Shown here one piece after another: positions 27,129-36,245 of a stretch of DNA of 64,000 nt. Location: NCBI RefSeq assembly GCF_004348975.1, contig NZ_SMFP01000002.1:1-64000 (forward strand), read 5' to 3'. The DNA is from Antarcticimicrobium sediminis. GTDB lineage: Bacteria > Pseudomonadota > Alphaproteobacteria > Rhodobacterales > Rhodobacteraceae. Within the stretch, counting starts at the first letter, position 1; each line of letters starts with the position of its first letter. The notes beneath the pieces were generated by a model. The model ran no database searches. It had not been told where the DNA came from and saw only the letters and a program-made list of their open reading frames with translations. The position numbers and the translations under genes were made by a program.

Positions 27129-27679
27129 GAGGTCTGCACGCCCATGATACGTCCGCGCACGAGGCTCGCGCAGGGACATCGAGAGGGCACAAATCGAGTT
27201 CGAAAGCACAGCCACGCGTGGTGGCTATTGAAAAGCGCGGCCACCAAGGGTGGCGATCGAGGTGTCGTTCGAAAATTGAACGCTTGCAGAAATAGAAAAA
27301 AGACGGCTGATCCCTGCAATGGATTTGGATCAGTCGGCATCATGCGCCGGAATTCAGCGTCTGACCGGCCATGCGGTAAAGTCTAACAAATTCGCGGGTC
27401 GCAAGAGAGAGCCAACGCGCAGAGAGACGGGGCGGCGTTGGATCTTGACCGAAAATTCCGGCAGCAAGGTCAGAGATCCTGATGTGCTGCGATTGACTTT
27501 GGAAAAACCGTCGTGCGTTTTGGTCTTGCGTTTTGAAGGGACGCCAGACTGCAAACCTGTATAGACAAACCCGGCGGATAGCAAGAAATGGTTTCAGTTC
27601 GGGGTCATCGCAGCCTGCTTTGCCCCGCAAGAGGTTCTCCTTGACCAAGGGGGTGTAGGGGGCTAGCCCAAGACATCTC
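27129..27679. promoter_or_regulatory. Divergent intergenic region with stacked inverted repeats
   Basis: No gene is convincing in these 551 bases between the transaminase and the HAD hydrolase. Three inverted repeats lie close to the transaminase start: AGCCAC/GTGGCT (27210-27226), GCCACC/GGTGGC (27240-27254) and CGTTC/GAACG (27266-27282). The first two share the GCCAC core and could be operators for the leftward phosphonate-type operon. The remainder (about 27290-27670) shows nothing I can name. Confidence 0.35.
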
Positions 27680-28576
27680 ATGGAAACATCCCCCCAGACC
27701 TTGGACACAGCAAACGGGCTGACCCCGCTTTGCAAACTCGTCGATCATTACGATGGTCTGCTGTGCGATATCTGGGGCGTTCTGCACAACGGCGTTGCCG
27801 CCTTCGGCGATGCCGTCGACGCATTGTGCCGGGTCCGTGCCAGCGGCCGTTTTGTCATATTGATCACCAATGCGCCGCGTTTATCCAAGGACGTCTATCC
27901 GCAGCTTGCACGTTTCGGTGTTCCGCGTGCGGCGTTCGATACCATCCTGACCTCTGGCGACGTCACCGGAATTCTGGTTGCGAGCCAACCTGACGCGCCC
28001 CTGTTTCACTTTGGCCCGGCGCGGGATCGTTCGGTTCTGGAGGGGCTGACAAATCCGATCGTCGCCATGAAGGACGCCAAGATCTGCCTTTTGACCGGCC
28101 CGCTCGATGACGACATAGAAACGGTGGATGTCTATCATCCCTGTCTTGTGCAGATGCGCGACAACGCGGTGACAATGATCTGCGCAAACCCGGATTTGCT
28201 GGTCCGCAGCGGCCCGCGAATGGTCATCTGTGCCGGTTCGATTGCGCAGCGCTATGCCCAACTGGGAGGTACCGTGATCTATGCCGGGAAACCGCAGGCT
28301 GAAATATACGACGAAGCGCTGAAAAAGGCGGCCGCGCTTGCGGGCAAGGAGATTCCGAAACCCCGATTGCTGGCGGTCGGCGACGGGATGCCAACCGATA
28401 TCAAAGGGGCCGCAGACAACGGGTTTGATGCTTATTTTGTTGCCGGCGGGATCCACGCCGAGGCGTTTCCCGACATGAATCTGGCCGCCAATGTGACGAA
28501 AGCTGGCGAAACCCTCAAAAGCCAATTCGCGGGTCTGAAGCTGGTCGGAATTTGCGACCATTTGCGGTGGGGCTGA
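27680..28576 (+). CDS. HAD-superfamily hydrolase, TIGR01459 type
   Basis: A 298-residue NagD-like HAD enzyme. The nucleophile motif is YDGLLCDIWGVLHNG, motif II LITNAPR, motif III Lys in GTVIYAGKPQAEIY and motif IV GDGMPTDIKGA. TIGR01459 proteins of alphaproteobacteria are of unknown substrate, probably a small phosphate ester. It is transcribed away from the phosphonate-type genes and ends facing the ABC transporter operon, so no operon partner suggests its role. The start has only a weak ribosome-binding site, so a different start nearby is possible. Confidence 0.8.
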   Translation: METSPQTLDTANGLTPLCKLVDHYDGLLCDIWGVLHNGVAAFGDAVDALCRVRASGRFVILITNAPRLSKDVYPQLARFGVPRAAFDTILTSGDVTGILVASQPDAPLFHFGPARDRSVLEGLTNPIVAMKDAKICLLTGPLDDDIETVDVYHPCLVQMRDNAVTMICANPDLLVRSGPRMVICAGSIAQRYAQLGGTVIYAGKPQAEIYDEALKKAAALAGKEIPKPRLLAVGDGMPTDIKGAADNGFDAYFVAGGIHAEAFPDMNLAANVTKAGETLKSQFAGLKLVGICDHLRWG

Positions 28577-28605
28577 GCGCGCGGCATAAGCCAAACCGGC
28601 GCGCT
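28576..28605. terminator. Stem-loop between convergent genes
   Basis: A perfect seven-bp stem, AGCGCGC (28576-28582) and GCGCGCT (28599-28605), lies between the convergent HAD gene and the ABC permease gene. There is no T run, so it may act as a bidirectional transcript-end structure rather than a classical intrinsic terminator. Confidence 0.4.
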
Positions 28606-28632
28606 TCACTCTGATCCCTCGGGAAGGGGCTG

Positions 28633-29574
28633 CTAGCGTTCGCCACGGCGATAGGGCTGCATCAACGCCTGTGGCACCCGGGCGCGCCGCGCCATGACGA
28701 TCAGCGCCACGATCGACAGCACATAGGGCAGCATCAGGAACAGCTGATAAGGCACCCCGTCGACCACGGTTTGAAGCCGCAATTGGAAGGCGTCGAAAAA
28801 GGCAAACAGCAGCGCCCCCAAAAGCGCCCGACCGGGCTGCCAAAGTGCAAAGACCACGAGCGCGACACAGATCCAGCCGCGCCCCTGTACCATGGTCGGA
28901 AAGAACGAATTGAACGCGGCCAGCGTCAGAAACGCTCCGCCGACCCCCATCAGGGCCGACCCGGCCATGATGGTGCCGATGCGCAACCGGATCGGATCGA
29001 TCCCCTGCGCATCCACCGCGTGCGGGTTCTCGCCCGTCATGCGGATCGCCAACCCAAGCGGGGTGCGGTACAGCACATAGGCCAGCACCGCCACCAGCCC
29101 TAGCGCTAGATAGGTGGGGGCGGTCTGGTTGAACAGCACCGGCCCCAGAAACGGGATCTCGGACAGGACCGGTACCGGATAGGCCCGGAACGGCTCTACC
29201 GTGGGGGGGGAGGAGGCCGTGGGCACCGCCAGCCGGAACACGAAATAGGAAAAGCTTGACGCGAACAACGTGATGCCAAGGCCGGTCACGTGCTGGCTGA
29301 GCCCCAGCAGTGCCGTCAGCACCCCGTGCAACAGCCCAAACAGTGCACCGCCCGCCGCCGCCGCCAGCAGGCCAAGCCAGAGGTTGCCGCCGGAATAGAC
29401 CGTCAGCCAACCGACCATCGCGCCAAAGGTCATGATCCCTTCGATCCCGAGGTTCAGCACCCCGACCCGTTCGCACAGCAGCACCCCCAGCGTGCCAAAG
29501 ATCAGCGGCGTCGCGATGCGCAGCACCGCTTCCCACATGCCGACAGAGCTGAGGATATCGAAAAGAAGGCTCAT
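28633..29574 (-). CDS. ABC transporter permease, nucleoside/BMP type (second permease)
   Basis: Starting at 29574 (MSLLFDILSSVGMW), the 313-residue protein has about eight to nine membrane spans and the BPD-transp-2 pattern, with LLCERVGVLNLGIEGIMTFGAMVG near the start and GENPHAVDAQGIDP as the cytoplasmic coupling region. It corresponds to YufQ/NupQ of nucleoside importers. It overlaps the first permease gene by ATGA. It is the last gene of the codA-bmp-amidase-ATPase-permease operon. A long open frame extending upstream to 29985 is a shadow of the first permease. Confidence 0.85.
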   Translation of the reverse strand: MSLLFDILSSVGMWEAVLRIATPLIFGTLGVLLCERVGVLNLGIEGIMTFGAMVGWLTVYSGGNLWLGLLAAAAGGALFGLLHGVLTALLGLSQHVTGLGITLFASSFSYFVFRLAVPTASSPPTVEPFRAYPVPVLSEIPFLGPVLFNQTAPTYLALGLVAVLAYVLYRTPLGLAIRMTGENPHAVDAQGIDPIRLRIGTIMAGSALMGVGGAFLTLAAFNSFFPTMVQGRGWICVALVVFALWQPGRALLGALLFAFFDAFQLRLQTVVDGVPYQLFLMLPYVLSIVALIVMARRARVPQALMQPYRRGER

Positions 29575-30623
29575 CTGCTTATCCTGTACTGGGTGAGGAA
29601 CAGCGCCACCAGCATGGTCAGCAGCGACAGGGCGACGGTGACATCGGCGATGTAGGACGGGATGCCAAGCGCGCGCGACATCGAATCCGCGCCCACGAAC
29701 ATCACCGCCGAAAACAGCGCCGCTCCGATCACCCCGATTGGGTTCAGGTTCGCCAGCATGGCGATGACGATGCCGGAATAGCCATAGCTGGGCGACAGAT
29801 CTGTGGTGACATAGCCCTTGACCCCCATGACCTCGATCGCGCCGGCGAGCCCGGCAAGCCCGCCCGAGAGACAGGCCACCGCCACCAGCGTGCGCCCCAG
29901 CGGCACCCCGGCGAAAGCGGCGGCGCGCGGGCTGAGCCCGGCGGCGCGCGCGCGCATGCCAAACACCGTGCGCGCCTGCAGCCACCAGACCGCCACCGCC
30001 ATGGCCAGCGCGATCAAAAGACCGGCGTGCAACCGCGTCCGCGCCATCAGTTTCGGCAAGACGGCATTGTCGGGCACCGGCACCGATTGCGGCCAGCCAA
30101 AGGCCAGCGGGTCCTTCATCGCGCCTTCGATCATCATCGACACGAACAGCACCGCGATAAAGTTCAGCAACAGGCTGGTGACGACCTCATCGACCCCGAA
30201 TTTCAGCCGCAGGCCAAGCGGCAGCAGCAGCAGGATCATCCCCGCCACGGCCCCGACGCCAAGGCAAAGTACAATCGCCAGCGGTGCCGGCAACCCGGCC
30301 ACCGCCGGGATCATGCCAAAGGCGGCCACGGCCAGCGCCCCGACATAGAATTGCCCCTCGGCGCCGATGTTCCAAAGCCGGGCGCGAAAGGCCACGGCGG
30401 CAGCCAGCCCGGTCAGGATCAGCGGCGTCGCCCGCGTCAGCGTCTCGGAAAACCCAAGGCGAGAGCCAAAAGCCCCCTTCAGGATCAGCCCGTAGGCCTC
30501 GAATACATTGGCGCCCGCGATGGCGATCAGCAGCCCGGCAACGATCAGCGCCGCCAGCACCGCGCCCAGCGGTGCCAACAGGTTCAACGTGGTCGAGGGA
30601 TGCTCGCGTCGTTCAAATCTCAT
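29571..30623 (-). CDS. ABC transporter permease, nucleoside/BMP type (first permease)
   Basis: A 350-residue inner-membrane protein with about ten spans and the family marker FRARLWNIGAEGQFYVGALA near residue 80. The coupling loop is ARAAGLSPRAAAFAGVPLGRTL. It corresponds to YufP/NupP. It overlaps the upstream ATPase gene by 11 bp and the downstream permease by 4 bp. With the double-domain ATPase and BMP lipoprotein-like binding protein it forms a nucleoside- or base-type importer. Confidence 0.85.
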   Translation of the reverse strand: MRFERREHPSTTLNLLAPLGAVLAALIVAGLLIAIAGANVFEAYGLILKGAFGSRLGFSETLTRATPLILTGLAAAVAFRARLWNIGAEGQFYVGALAVAAFGMIPAVAGLPAPLAIVLCLGVGAVAGMILLLLPLGLRLKFGVDEVVTSLLLNFIAVLFVSMMIEGAMKDPLAFGWPQSVPVPDNAVLPKLMARTRLHAGLLIALAMAVAVWWLQARTVFGMRARAAGLSPRAAAFAGVPLGRTLVAVACLSGGLAGLAGAIEVMGVKGYVTTDLSPSYGYSGIVIAMLANLNPIGVIGAALFSAVMFVGADSMSRALGIPSYIADVTVALSLLTMLVALFLTQYRISR

Positions 30624-32157
30624 GGGGGGGTGCCTCTGCCTCGATCTGTTCCGCCGCGCTCCAGTCGCCCGCCATCATCAGGCCCAAAAGCTGCGCATTC
30701 GCCCGCTCTGCCGGGATCGCGGGCGACAAGCGGCCGCCGACGATGGCCCGGATCCGGTCCGACAGCGCGATCACCTCGTCCAGATCCTCGGAGATCAGCA
30801 GCACCCCGGCACCACGCCCGCGCGCGTCCAGCAGGCGTTCATGCACCCCGGCGATGGCGCCCTCGTCCAGACCTCGGCTGGGTTGCGCCGCGACCAGAAT
30901 GTCAGGCCCCGCCGTCAGCACCCGGCCAAGGATCAGCTTTTGCATATTGCCGCCGGACAACAGCCGGATGCGCCCGTCCACGGTGGCACCACGCACGTCA
31001 TAATCGCGCAGGATCGCCTCGGTCGCGGCTTTGGAGGCGGCGCGTTTGACCACGCCGCGCGATGAAAACTCCGGCGACCAGATCCGTTCCAGCACCGCGT
31101 TTTCCCAGGTGCTCATGTCGCCGATCGTGCCTTCGACATTGCGGTCTTCGGGGATGCGCCCGATGCCGGCAGCGATGGCGTGGGGCACGTCATGGCGCGC
31201 GGGCGTCTGGCCCTTGACCAGCAGCGCGCCACCGTCGGGCGGGTACAGGCCGGAAACCAATCCCGCCAGCGTCGTCTGCCCGTTGCCCGAGACACCGATG
31301 ATGCCCAGTGTCTCGCCCGCATGCAGCTTGAAGCTTATCCCCAGCAGCGAGGCACCGCCCTTGCCGCCCAGCGTGACATCGACCGCTTCCAGCAGCACCG
31401 CGCCGGGGCGGGCAGGGGGGCGTTCGGGGCGTTTCACCGCGCGTCCCACCATCAGTTCGGCCAGCTCTTCTTTCGAGGTCGCCTTGGTCGCGCGTTCGGC
31501 CACCACCTTGCCTGCGCGCAACACCACCACCCGATCCGAGGCCGACATGACCTCGTGCAGCTTGTGGCTGATAAAGATCAGCGACAGCCCCTTGGCGGCC
31601 ATCTCGCGCAGCGTGGCGAACAGGCTTTCGGCCTCCTGCGCCGTCAGCACCGCGGTGGGCTCATCCAGGATCAGCACCTCCGCGTCGTTATACAACGCCT
31701 TGAGGATCTCGACCCGCTGGCATTCGCCCACCGACAGGTCGGCAATCCGCGCCTCCGGGTCCACCGCCAGCCCGAACCGCTGCGACAGCTCCAGCAGCTT
31801 GGCCCGCCCTGCCGCCCGGTCCGAGCGCAGCTTCCACAGCGGCTCGGTGCCGGTCATGACGTTTTCCAGCACGCTCAGGTTCGGGGCGAGGGCGAAATGC
31901 TGGTGCACCATGCCGACGCCCGCCCGGATCGCTGCGCGCGATTTACCCGGCGGCAGTTCCGCGCCGTTGACCCGCACCGTGCCCACGTCGGCGGTGTAGT
32001 GGCCAAAAAGGATCGACATCAGCGTCGTCTTGCCGGCCCCGTTTTCGCCCAAAAGCGCGACGATCTCGCCTTGTTCCAGATGCAGCGAGACATCCTCGTT
32101 GGCGGTGACCGTGCCGAAACGTTTGGTAATATGCTCAAGTTCCAGAACCCGGGTCAT
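30613..32157 (-). CDS. ABC transporter ATP-binding protein with two nucleotide-binding domains
   Basis: The 514-residue protein contains two ABC domains. The first has Walker A GENGAGKTT near residue 37, signature LSVGECQRVEILKAL and Walker B LILDEPTAVL. The second has a degenerate Walker A (GVSGNGQTT), LLSGGNMQKLILGR and a degenerate Walker B region, as in RbsA/YufO-type ATPases, so only the first site is expected to be fully catalytic. Its ATG overlaps the amidase stop. It drives the two permeases encoded downstream. Confidence 0.85.
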   Translation of the reverse strand: MTRVLELEHITKRFGTVTANEDVSLHLEQGEIVALLGENGAGKTTLMSILFGHYTADVGTVRVNGAELPPGKSRAAIRAGVGMVHQHFALAPNLSVLENVMTGTEPLWKLRSDRAAGRAKLLELSQRFGLAVDPEARIADLSVGECQRVEILKALYNDAEVLILDEPTAVLTAQEAESLFATLREMAAKGLSLIFISHKLHEVMSASDRVVVLRAGKVVAERATKATSKEELAELMVGRAVKRPERPPARPGAVLLEAVDVTLGGKGGASLLGISFKLHAGETLGIIGVSGNGQTTLAGLVSGLYPPDGGALLVKGQTPARHDVPHAIAAGIGRIPEDRNVEGTIGDMSTWENAVLERIWSPEFSSRGVVKRAASKAATEAILRDYDVRGATVDGRIRLLSGGNMQKLILGRVLTAGPDILVAAQPSRGLDEGAIAGVHERLLDARGRGAGVLLISEDLDEVIALSDRIRAIVGGRLSPAIPAERANAQLLGLMMAGDWSAAEQIEAEAPPHEI

Positions 32158-33545
32158 GCGTCATCTCCGAAAAGCGGGAACGGATGCTGCCAGCGGGCTT
32201 CGCGCTCCAATTCAGCACCAAGCGCCAACAGCCGCAGATCGCCGCCGATGGGGGCGATCATCTGCACCGGCAGCGGCAGCCCTTCGGCGTCGGCACCAAA
32301 GGCCAGCGTCAGCGCCGGGGCGCCGGTGATATTGGCCAGCGTCGCATAGGGCGCAAGCGCGTCCATTCTGGCAAGCTGGGCTTCGGGGTCGCGGTGATCT
32401 GTGGGAAACGCCCCGAGCTTGGGCGGTGCCTGTGACAGCATCGGCAACAGCAGCACGTCCACCCTGTCAAACAGCCGCCACAGCGCATGGGCCGCCAAGA
32501 CCGAGGCCTCAAGCGAGGTCCAGAGTTGCGTCGCGGTAAGCCGCTGCCCGCGTGCGGCAAAGGCTTGGGTCAGCGGTTCGCAGCGCGCAAGGTCCAGCCC
32601 GGTCTGCGCCAAGCTGGCCAGATTGCTCGATATGATCCGATCAAAGGCTTGCGCGCTGATCCGGCGGATCTCGTCTAGGTCGGTCGCCGCAACCGGGTGC
32701 AGCAGATGCCCCGCCGCCGCCAATGTCCCGGCAGCATCGTCAAGGGCGGCGGCACGTTCGGGCGCGATCCCCTTGGTGTCGCTGACAAACCCGATGGTAA
32801 AGCGCCCCTGTTCCGGCAGGGGATGCAGGTCCGGGAAGGGGCCGCGCGTAGCCCCGGTCAGCAGCGGCCAAAGCGCGCGTGCATCGCGGATTGTTCGCGT
32901 CACCGCGAATTCGCTGGCGATCCCGCCCAGATGGTTGCCAAAGCCCGGTCCGCCCGGAATCGCCCCGCGCGAGGGTTTCAGCCCAACCAGCCCGCAGGCC
33001 GCCGCCGGCACCCGGATCGAGCCGCCCGCATCCGTCGCGTGGGCCAGCGGTACGATCCCCGCCGCCACCGCCGCCGCGCTGCCGCCCGAAGAGCCCCCGG
33101 CGCTACGCGATGGGTCGAGCGGGTTGCGGCAGATCGGGCCGATGGCCGGTTCGCTTGACAGCGACAGGCCGAATTCCGGAACGGTCGTCGCGCCAAAGGG
33201 ATGGAAGCCCGCAGCGCGAAAGCGCACGGCAAGATCGCTGTCTGCCTCTGCTGTGTTATCGGCCAGCGCCGCCGACCCCGCGCGCATGGGAATGCCGGCG
33301 AAGGGGCCACCCAGATCCTTGATCAGCAGCGGCACCCCGGCAAACGGCCCCGTGGTCGCGCCATTAGGCAGCGCGGCGTCTTCCGGCGCGAGCCAGCTGA
33401 GCGCGCCCAGATCCGCCACCTGCGCGGCGCGGGTCCGGGCGCGGTGCATCGCCTCATCCGGGGTCAGTGCGCCCCCGGCAATGGCCGCGGCAAGGCTGAT
33501 CGCATCGCTCGGGGCATCGCTGGGGGCGCCGGTGTCTTTTATCAT
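32154..33545 (-). CDS. Amidase-signature hydrolase
   Basis: The start at 33545 (MIKDTGAPSDAPSDAISLAA) leaves 46 bp after the binding-protein gene and gives 463 residues. The Ser-cisSer-Lys amidase centre is visible: PLLIKDLG (Lys), GGSSGGSAAAVAAG with the cis-Ser, and DAGGSIRVPAA with the nucleophilic Ser. It probably hydrolyses an amide or ureide brought in by the adjacent transporter, such as a product of pyrimidine breakdown; the substrate is inferred from the cytosine deaminase-like enzyme in the same operon. An upstream extension to 33701 would run inside the preceding gene and is not supported. Confidence 0.8.
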   Translation of the reverse strand: MIKDTGAPSDAPSDAISLAAAIAGGALTPDEAMHRARTRAAQVADLGALSWLAPEDAALPNGATTGPFAGVPLLIKDLGGPFAGIPMRAGSAALADNTAEADSDLAVRFRAAGFHPFGATTVPEFGLSLSSEPAIGPICRNPLDPSRSAGGSSGGSAAAVAAGIVPLAHATDAGGSIRVPAAACGLVGLKPSRGAIPGGPGFGNHLGGIASEFAVTRTIRDARALWPLLTGATRGPFPDLHPLPEQGRFTIGFVSDTKGIAPERAAALDDAAGTLAAAGHLLHPVAATDLDEIRRISAQAFDRIISSNLASLAQTGLDLARCEPLTQAFAARGQRLTATQLWTSLEASVLAAHALWRLFDRVDVLLLPMLSQAPPKLGAFPTDHRDPEAQLARMDALAPYATLANITGAPALTLAFGADAEGLPLPVQMIAPIGGDLRLLALGAELEREARWQHPFPLFGDDA

Positions 33546-33591
33546 GTCGCGCGCCACTTGGGCGCGCGACACTGCCGTTTCGGGCACGTTA

Positions 33592-34581
33592 TCAGGCCGG
33601 CTCGTCAAAGTTGCGCGGCACCTCAAATTCGCCCGCCATGATGGCGGCGCGCACTTCCAGCATCTTGGCGACCGCCTCGGCGGGAACCTCGGCTTCGACA
33701 TAGCTGATGTCGCTGCCGCCGTCTTTCATCAGGCTGAGCGGGGTATAATTCTTGCCCACCGGATTGCCTGATGCCGCGTCGGCCAGTGCCGCGTTCAGCA
33801 GCGGGCGGAACGACCACAGCGCGTTGGCAAAGACGGTTTTGGGATAGCGCGGCGTATAGTCGATCAGCGACCCGATCGCCTTGATGCCACGTTCCTGTGC
33901 GGCGTCGGCGGTGCCGATTCGTTCGCCAAACAGGATATCCGCGCCGCTGTCGATCTGCGCCAGACCGGCCTCGCGCGCCTTGGGCGGATCGAAGAAAGTG
34001 CCGATGAAGCTGACCAGATGTTTCGCCTCGGGGTTCACCGCCTTGACGCCAGCAGCAAAGCCGTTGATCAACATGTTGACCTCGGGGATCGGGATCGCGC
34101 CGACCGAGCCGACGGTGCCGGTCTTGGTCATCGCGCCCGCCAGCATGCCGCCAAGATAGGCCGCCTCCCAGTTCCAGGTGCCATAGACGCCGAAATTGTC
34201 GCCCGAGGCTTCGCCGGAGGAGCCCATCAGGAAGGCGGTGTCGGGATAATCGGCCGCCACGGTGCGCGCCTCGCGCTCGACCGCGTAGGATTCGCCGACG
34301 ATCAGAACATTGCCGGCCTCGGCATATTCCCGCATCGCGCGCGGATAATCGGTGCCCGAGACCCCTTCGGAGAAGCTGTACTCGATAGCGCCTTCGGCAT
34401 CGGCGGCCACCATCGCGGCATGCAGGACCGAGTTCCAGGCGTTTTCAACCGGCGAGGCGTGGATGCCTGCCACCTTCACAGGGGCGGATTGCGCGCGCAG
34501 CGCAGGCGCGAAAAGCGCGGCCGCGCCAAGTGCGGTTCCGGTGCCAAGCAGACGGCGACGGTTCATCAGGATGCGTGTCAT
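33592..34581 (-). CDS. BMP-family ABC transporter substrate-binding protein
   Basis: The 329-residue protein has a signal peptide with a twin-Arg-like start (MNRRRLLGTGTALGAAALFAPALRAQ), so it may use the Tat route. The mature part has the Bmp/Med fold markers, including GSVGAIPIPEVNMLINGFAAG and GADILFGERIGTADAAQERG. Relatives bind nucleosides or purine/pyrimidine bases. GGGAG nine bases before ATG supports the start. It follows the cytosine deaminase-like gene by 170 bp, so it may have its own promoter. Confidence 0.85.
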   Translation of the reverse strand: MTRILMNRRRLLGTGTALGAAALFAPALRAQSAPVKVAGIHASPVENAWNSVLHAAMVAADAEGAIEYSFSEGVSGTDYPRAMREYAEAGNVLIVGESYAVEREARTVAADYPDTAFLMGSSGEASGDNFGVYGTWNWEAAYLGGMLAGAMTKTGTVGSVGAIPIPEVNMLINGFAAGVKAVNPEAKHLVSFIGTFFDPPKAREAGLAQIDSGADILFGERIGTADAAQERGIKAIGSLIDYTPRYPKTVFANALWSFRPLLNAALADAASGNPVGKNYTPLSLMKDGGSDISYVEAEVPAEAVAKMLEVRAAIMAGEFEVPRNFDEPA

Positions 34582-34751
34582 TTTCGTAACTCCCTCTTTC
34601 GGTCCGATCCTTGCCGGACATTCTCATGGCTGCGTGGCAGCGACTTCCTTATCGGCACGTGCGCACAGGCGGCTGTCAAGGCTGGTTGTTAACATCACAA
34701 CCGGGGACACCGTCGGAGTGCCGCGTAAATGGGCGGTTCCTGACCATTTGG

Positions 34752-36044
34752 TCAAGACGCATGGCGCGGCGCGTAATCGGCGGGATCGACCCGTGCGGGG
34801 CGACCATCCAGCGACAGGCGGCTGACTTCGGGCGCGATCTCGGCCAGCAGCTTGCCGCGGCGGATCACTTTCAGCCGATGCGGACGCAGGCGGATCGCCT
34901 CGGCCGGGTCTTTGGCCTGAAGGATCACCATGTCGGCATTGCAGCCGACCTCCAGCCCATAGCCGTCCAGCCCCATGATCTTGGCTGAATTCACCGTCAC
35001 CGCATCGAACAGCGCGCGCTTGTCCGCGCCCGATCCCATCTGGGTCGCATGCATCGCCATATGCGCCACGTCGAGCAGATCGCCCGTGCCCATCGAATAC
35101 CACGGATCCAGCACACAATCCTGGCCAAATCCTACGGTCAGCCCGGCCTCCATCAATTGCGGGATCCGGGTCAATCCGCGCCGCTTGGGATAGCTGTCGT
35201 GCCGGCCTTGCAGCATCATGTTGATCAGCGGGTTCGGGATCACCCGCAGATCGGCCTCGGCCATCAGCGGGATCAGCTTCGAGACATAATAGTTGTCCAT
35301 CGAATGCATCGAGGTCAGATGCGAACCGGTCACCCGCCCCTGAAGCCCAAATCGCACGGTCTCGGCGGCGAGACTTTCGACATGGCGCGACAGCGGGTCG
35401 TCGGATTCGTCGCAATGCATGTCGACCATCAGCCCACGTTCGGCAGCGATACGGCACAGCGCCTCGACTGAGCGGGCGCCATCGGCCATCGTGCGTTCGA
35501 AATGCGGGATGCCACCGACGATGTCCACGCCCATGTCGAGCGCGCGGGTCAGCGCGGCCTCGGCATCCGGGCCGCGATAATAGCCGTCTTGCGGAAAGGC
35601 GACGAGTTGCAGGTCGATATAGGGGGCGACGCGCTCACGCACGTCCAGCATCGCCTCGGCGGTGACAAGGCGGGGATCGGAAACGTCGACATGGCTGCGG
35701 ATCGCCAGCAAACCCTTTGACACCGCCAGATCACAATAGCGCATCGCGCGCTCGACCAAAGCCTCATGCGTCAGGGTCGGGCGCAATTCGCCCCAAAGGG
35801 CGATGCCCTCCAGCAGCGTGCCCGAGACATTCATCCGCGGCAGCCCCAGCGACAGGGTGGCGTCCATGTGAAAATGCGGGTCCACGAAAGGCGGGCTGAC
35901 CAACTGCCCAGCGGCGTCGATCACCTCGCCCGCCTCGGCCGCGATCCCCGGTTCCACCGCTGCAATACGCCCGTTGCGCACGCCGATGTCGATGCCGCTG
36001 CGACCGTCGGGAAGCGTTGCATTGCGGATGAGAAGGTCGAACAT
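34752..36044 (-). CDS. codA: Cytosine deaminase-like amidohydrolase
   Basis: A 430-residue metal-dependent hydrolase. VDPHFHMDATLS provides the first two His ligands, RSHVDVSDP and VDMHCDESDDP the middle residues (the HCDE motif contains His and the catalytic Glu of CodA), HLTSMHSM a further His and FGQDCVLDPW the metal Asp. It converts cytosine or a related amino-heterocycle (isocytosine, creatinine-like) to the keto form with release of ammonia. Its operon partners, BMP-type importer and amidase, point to uptake and breakdown of pyrimidine bases as nitrogen source. CodA itself is the closest family I recognise, but a different base cannot be excluded. Confidence 0.75.
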   Translation of the reverse strand: MFDLLIRNATLPDGRSGIDIGVRNGRIAAVEPGIAAEAGEVIDAAGQLVSPPFVDPHFHMDATLSLGLPRMNVSGTLLEGIALWGELRPTLTHEALVERAMRYCDLAVSKGLLAIRSHVDVSDPRLVTAEAMLDVRERVAPYIDLQLVAFPQDGYYRGPDAEAALTRALDMGVDIVGGIPHFERTMADGARSVEALCRIAAERGLMVDMHCDESDDPLSRHVESLAAETVRFGLQGRVTGSHLTSMHSMDNYYVSKLIPLMAEADLRVIPNPLINMMLQGRHDSYPKRRGLTRIPQLMEAGLTVGFGQDCVLDPWYSMGTGDLLDVAHMAMHATQMGSGADKRALFDAVTVNSAKIMGLDGYGLEVGCNADMVILQAKDPAEAIRLRPHRLKVIRRGKLLAEIAPEVSRLSLDGRPARVDPADYAPRHAS

Positions 36045-36245
36045 CGTGGGCCCTTTCCTGAGTCTGCTTTGTGGGCAACCTAGGCAGGGCGCGGGGGAAT
36101 GTCACGACGCGCAAATGCCGGAACAGGCCGCCTTCGGGGGACGAAACCGGTCTTTTGTGTTGGCTGTTGAAGTCGATCAACAACGGGTGGGGCGGCGGGC
36201 CAGATCATTGACCCGCTGGGCAAGCCCGGTCAAGCCTGCGCGGCC

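Noticed and set aside
27340-27735. Open frames in the gap before the HAD hydrolase
   Set aside because: They overlap the HAD start or lack ribosome-binding sites and family resemblance.
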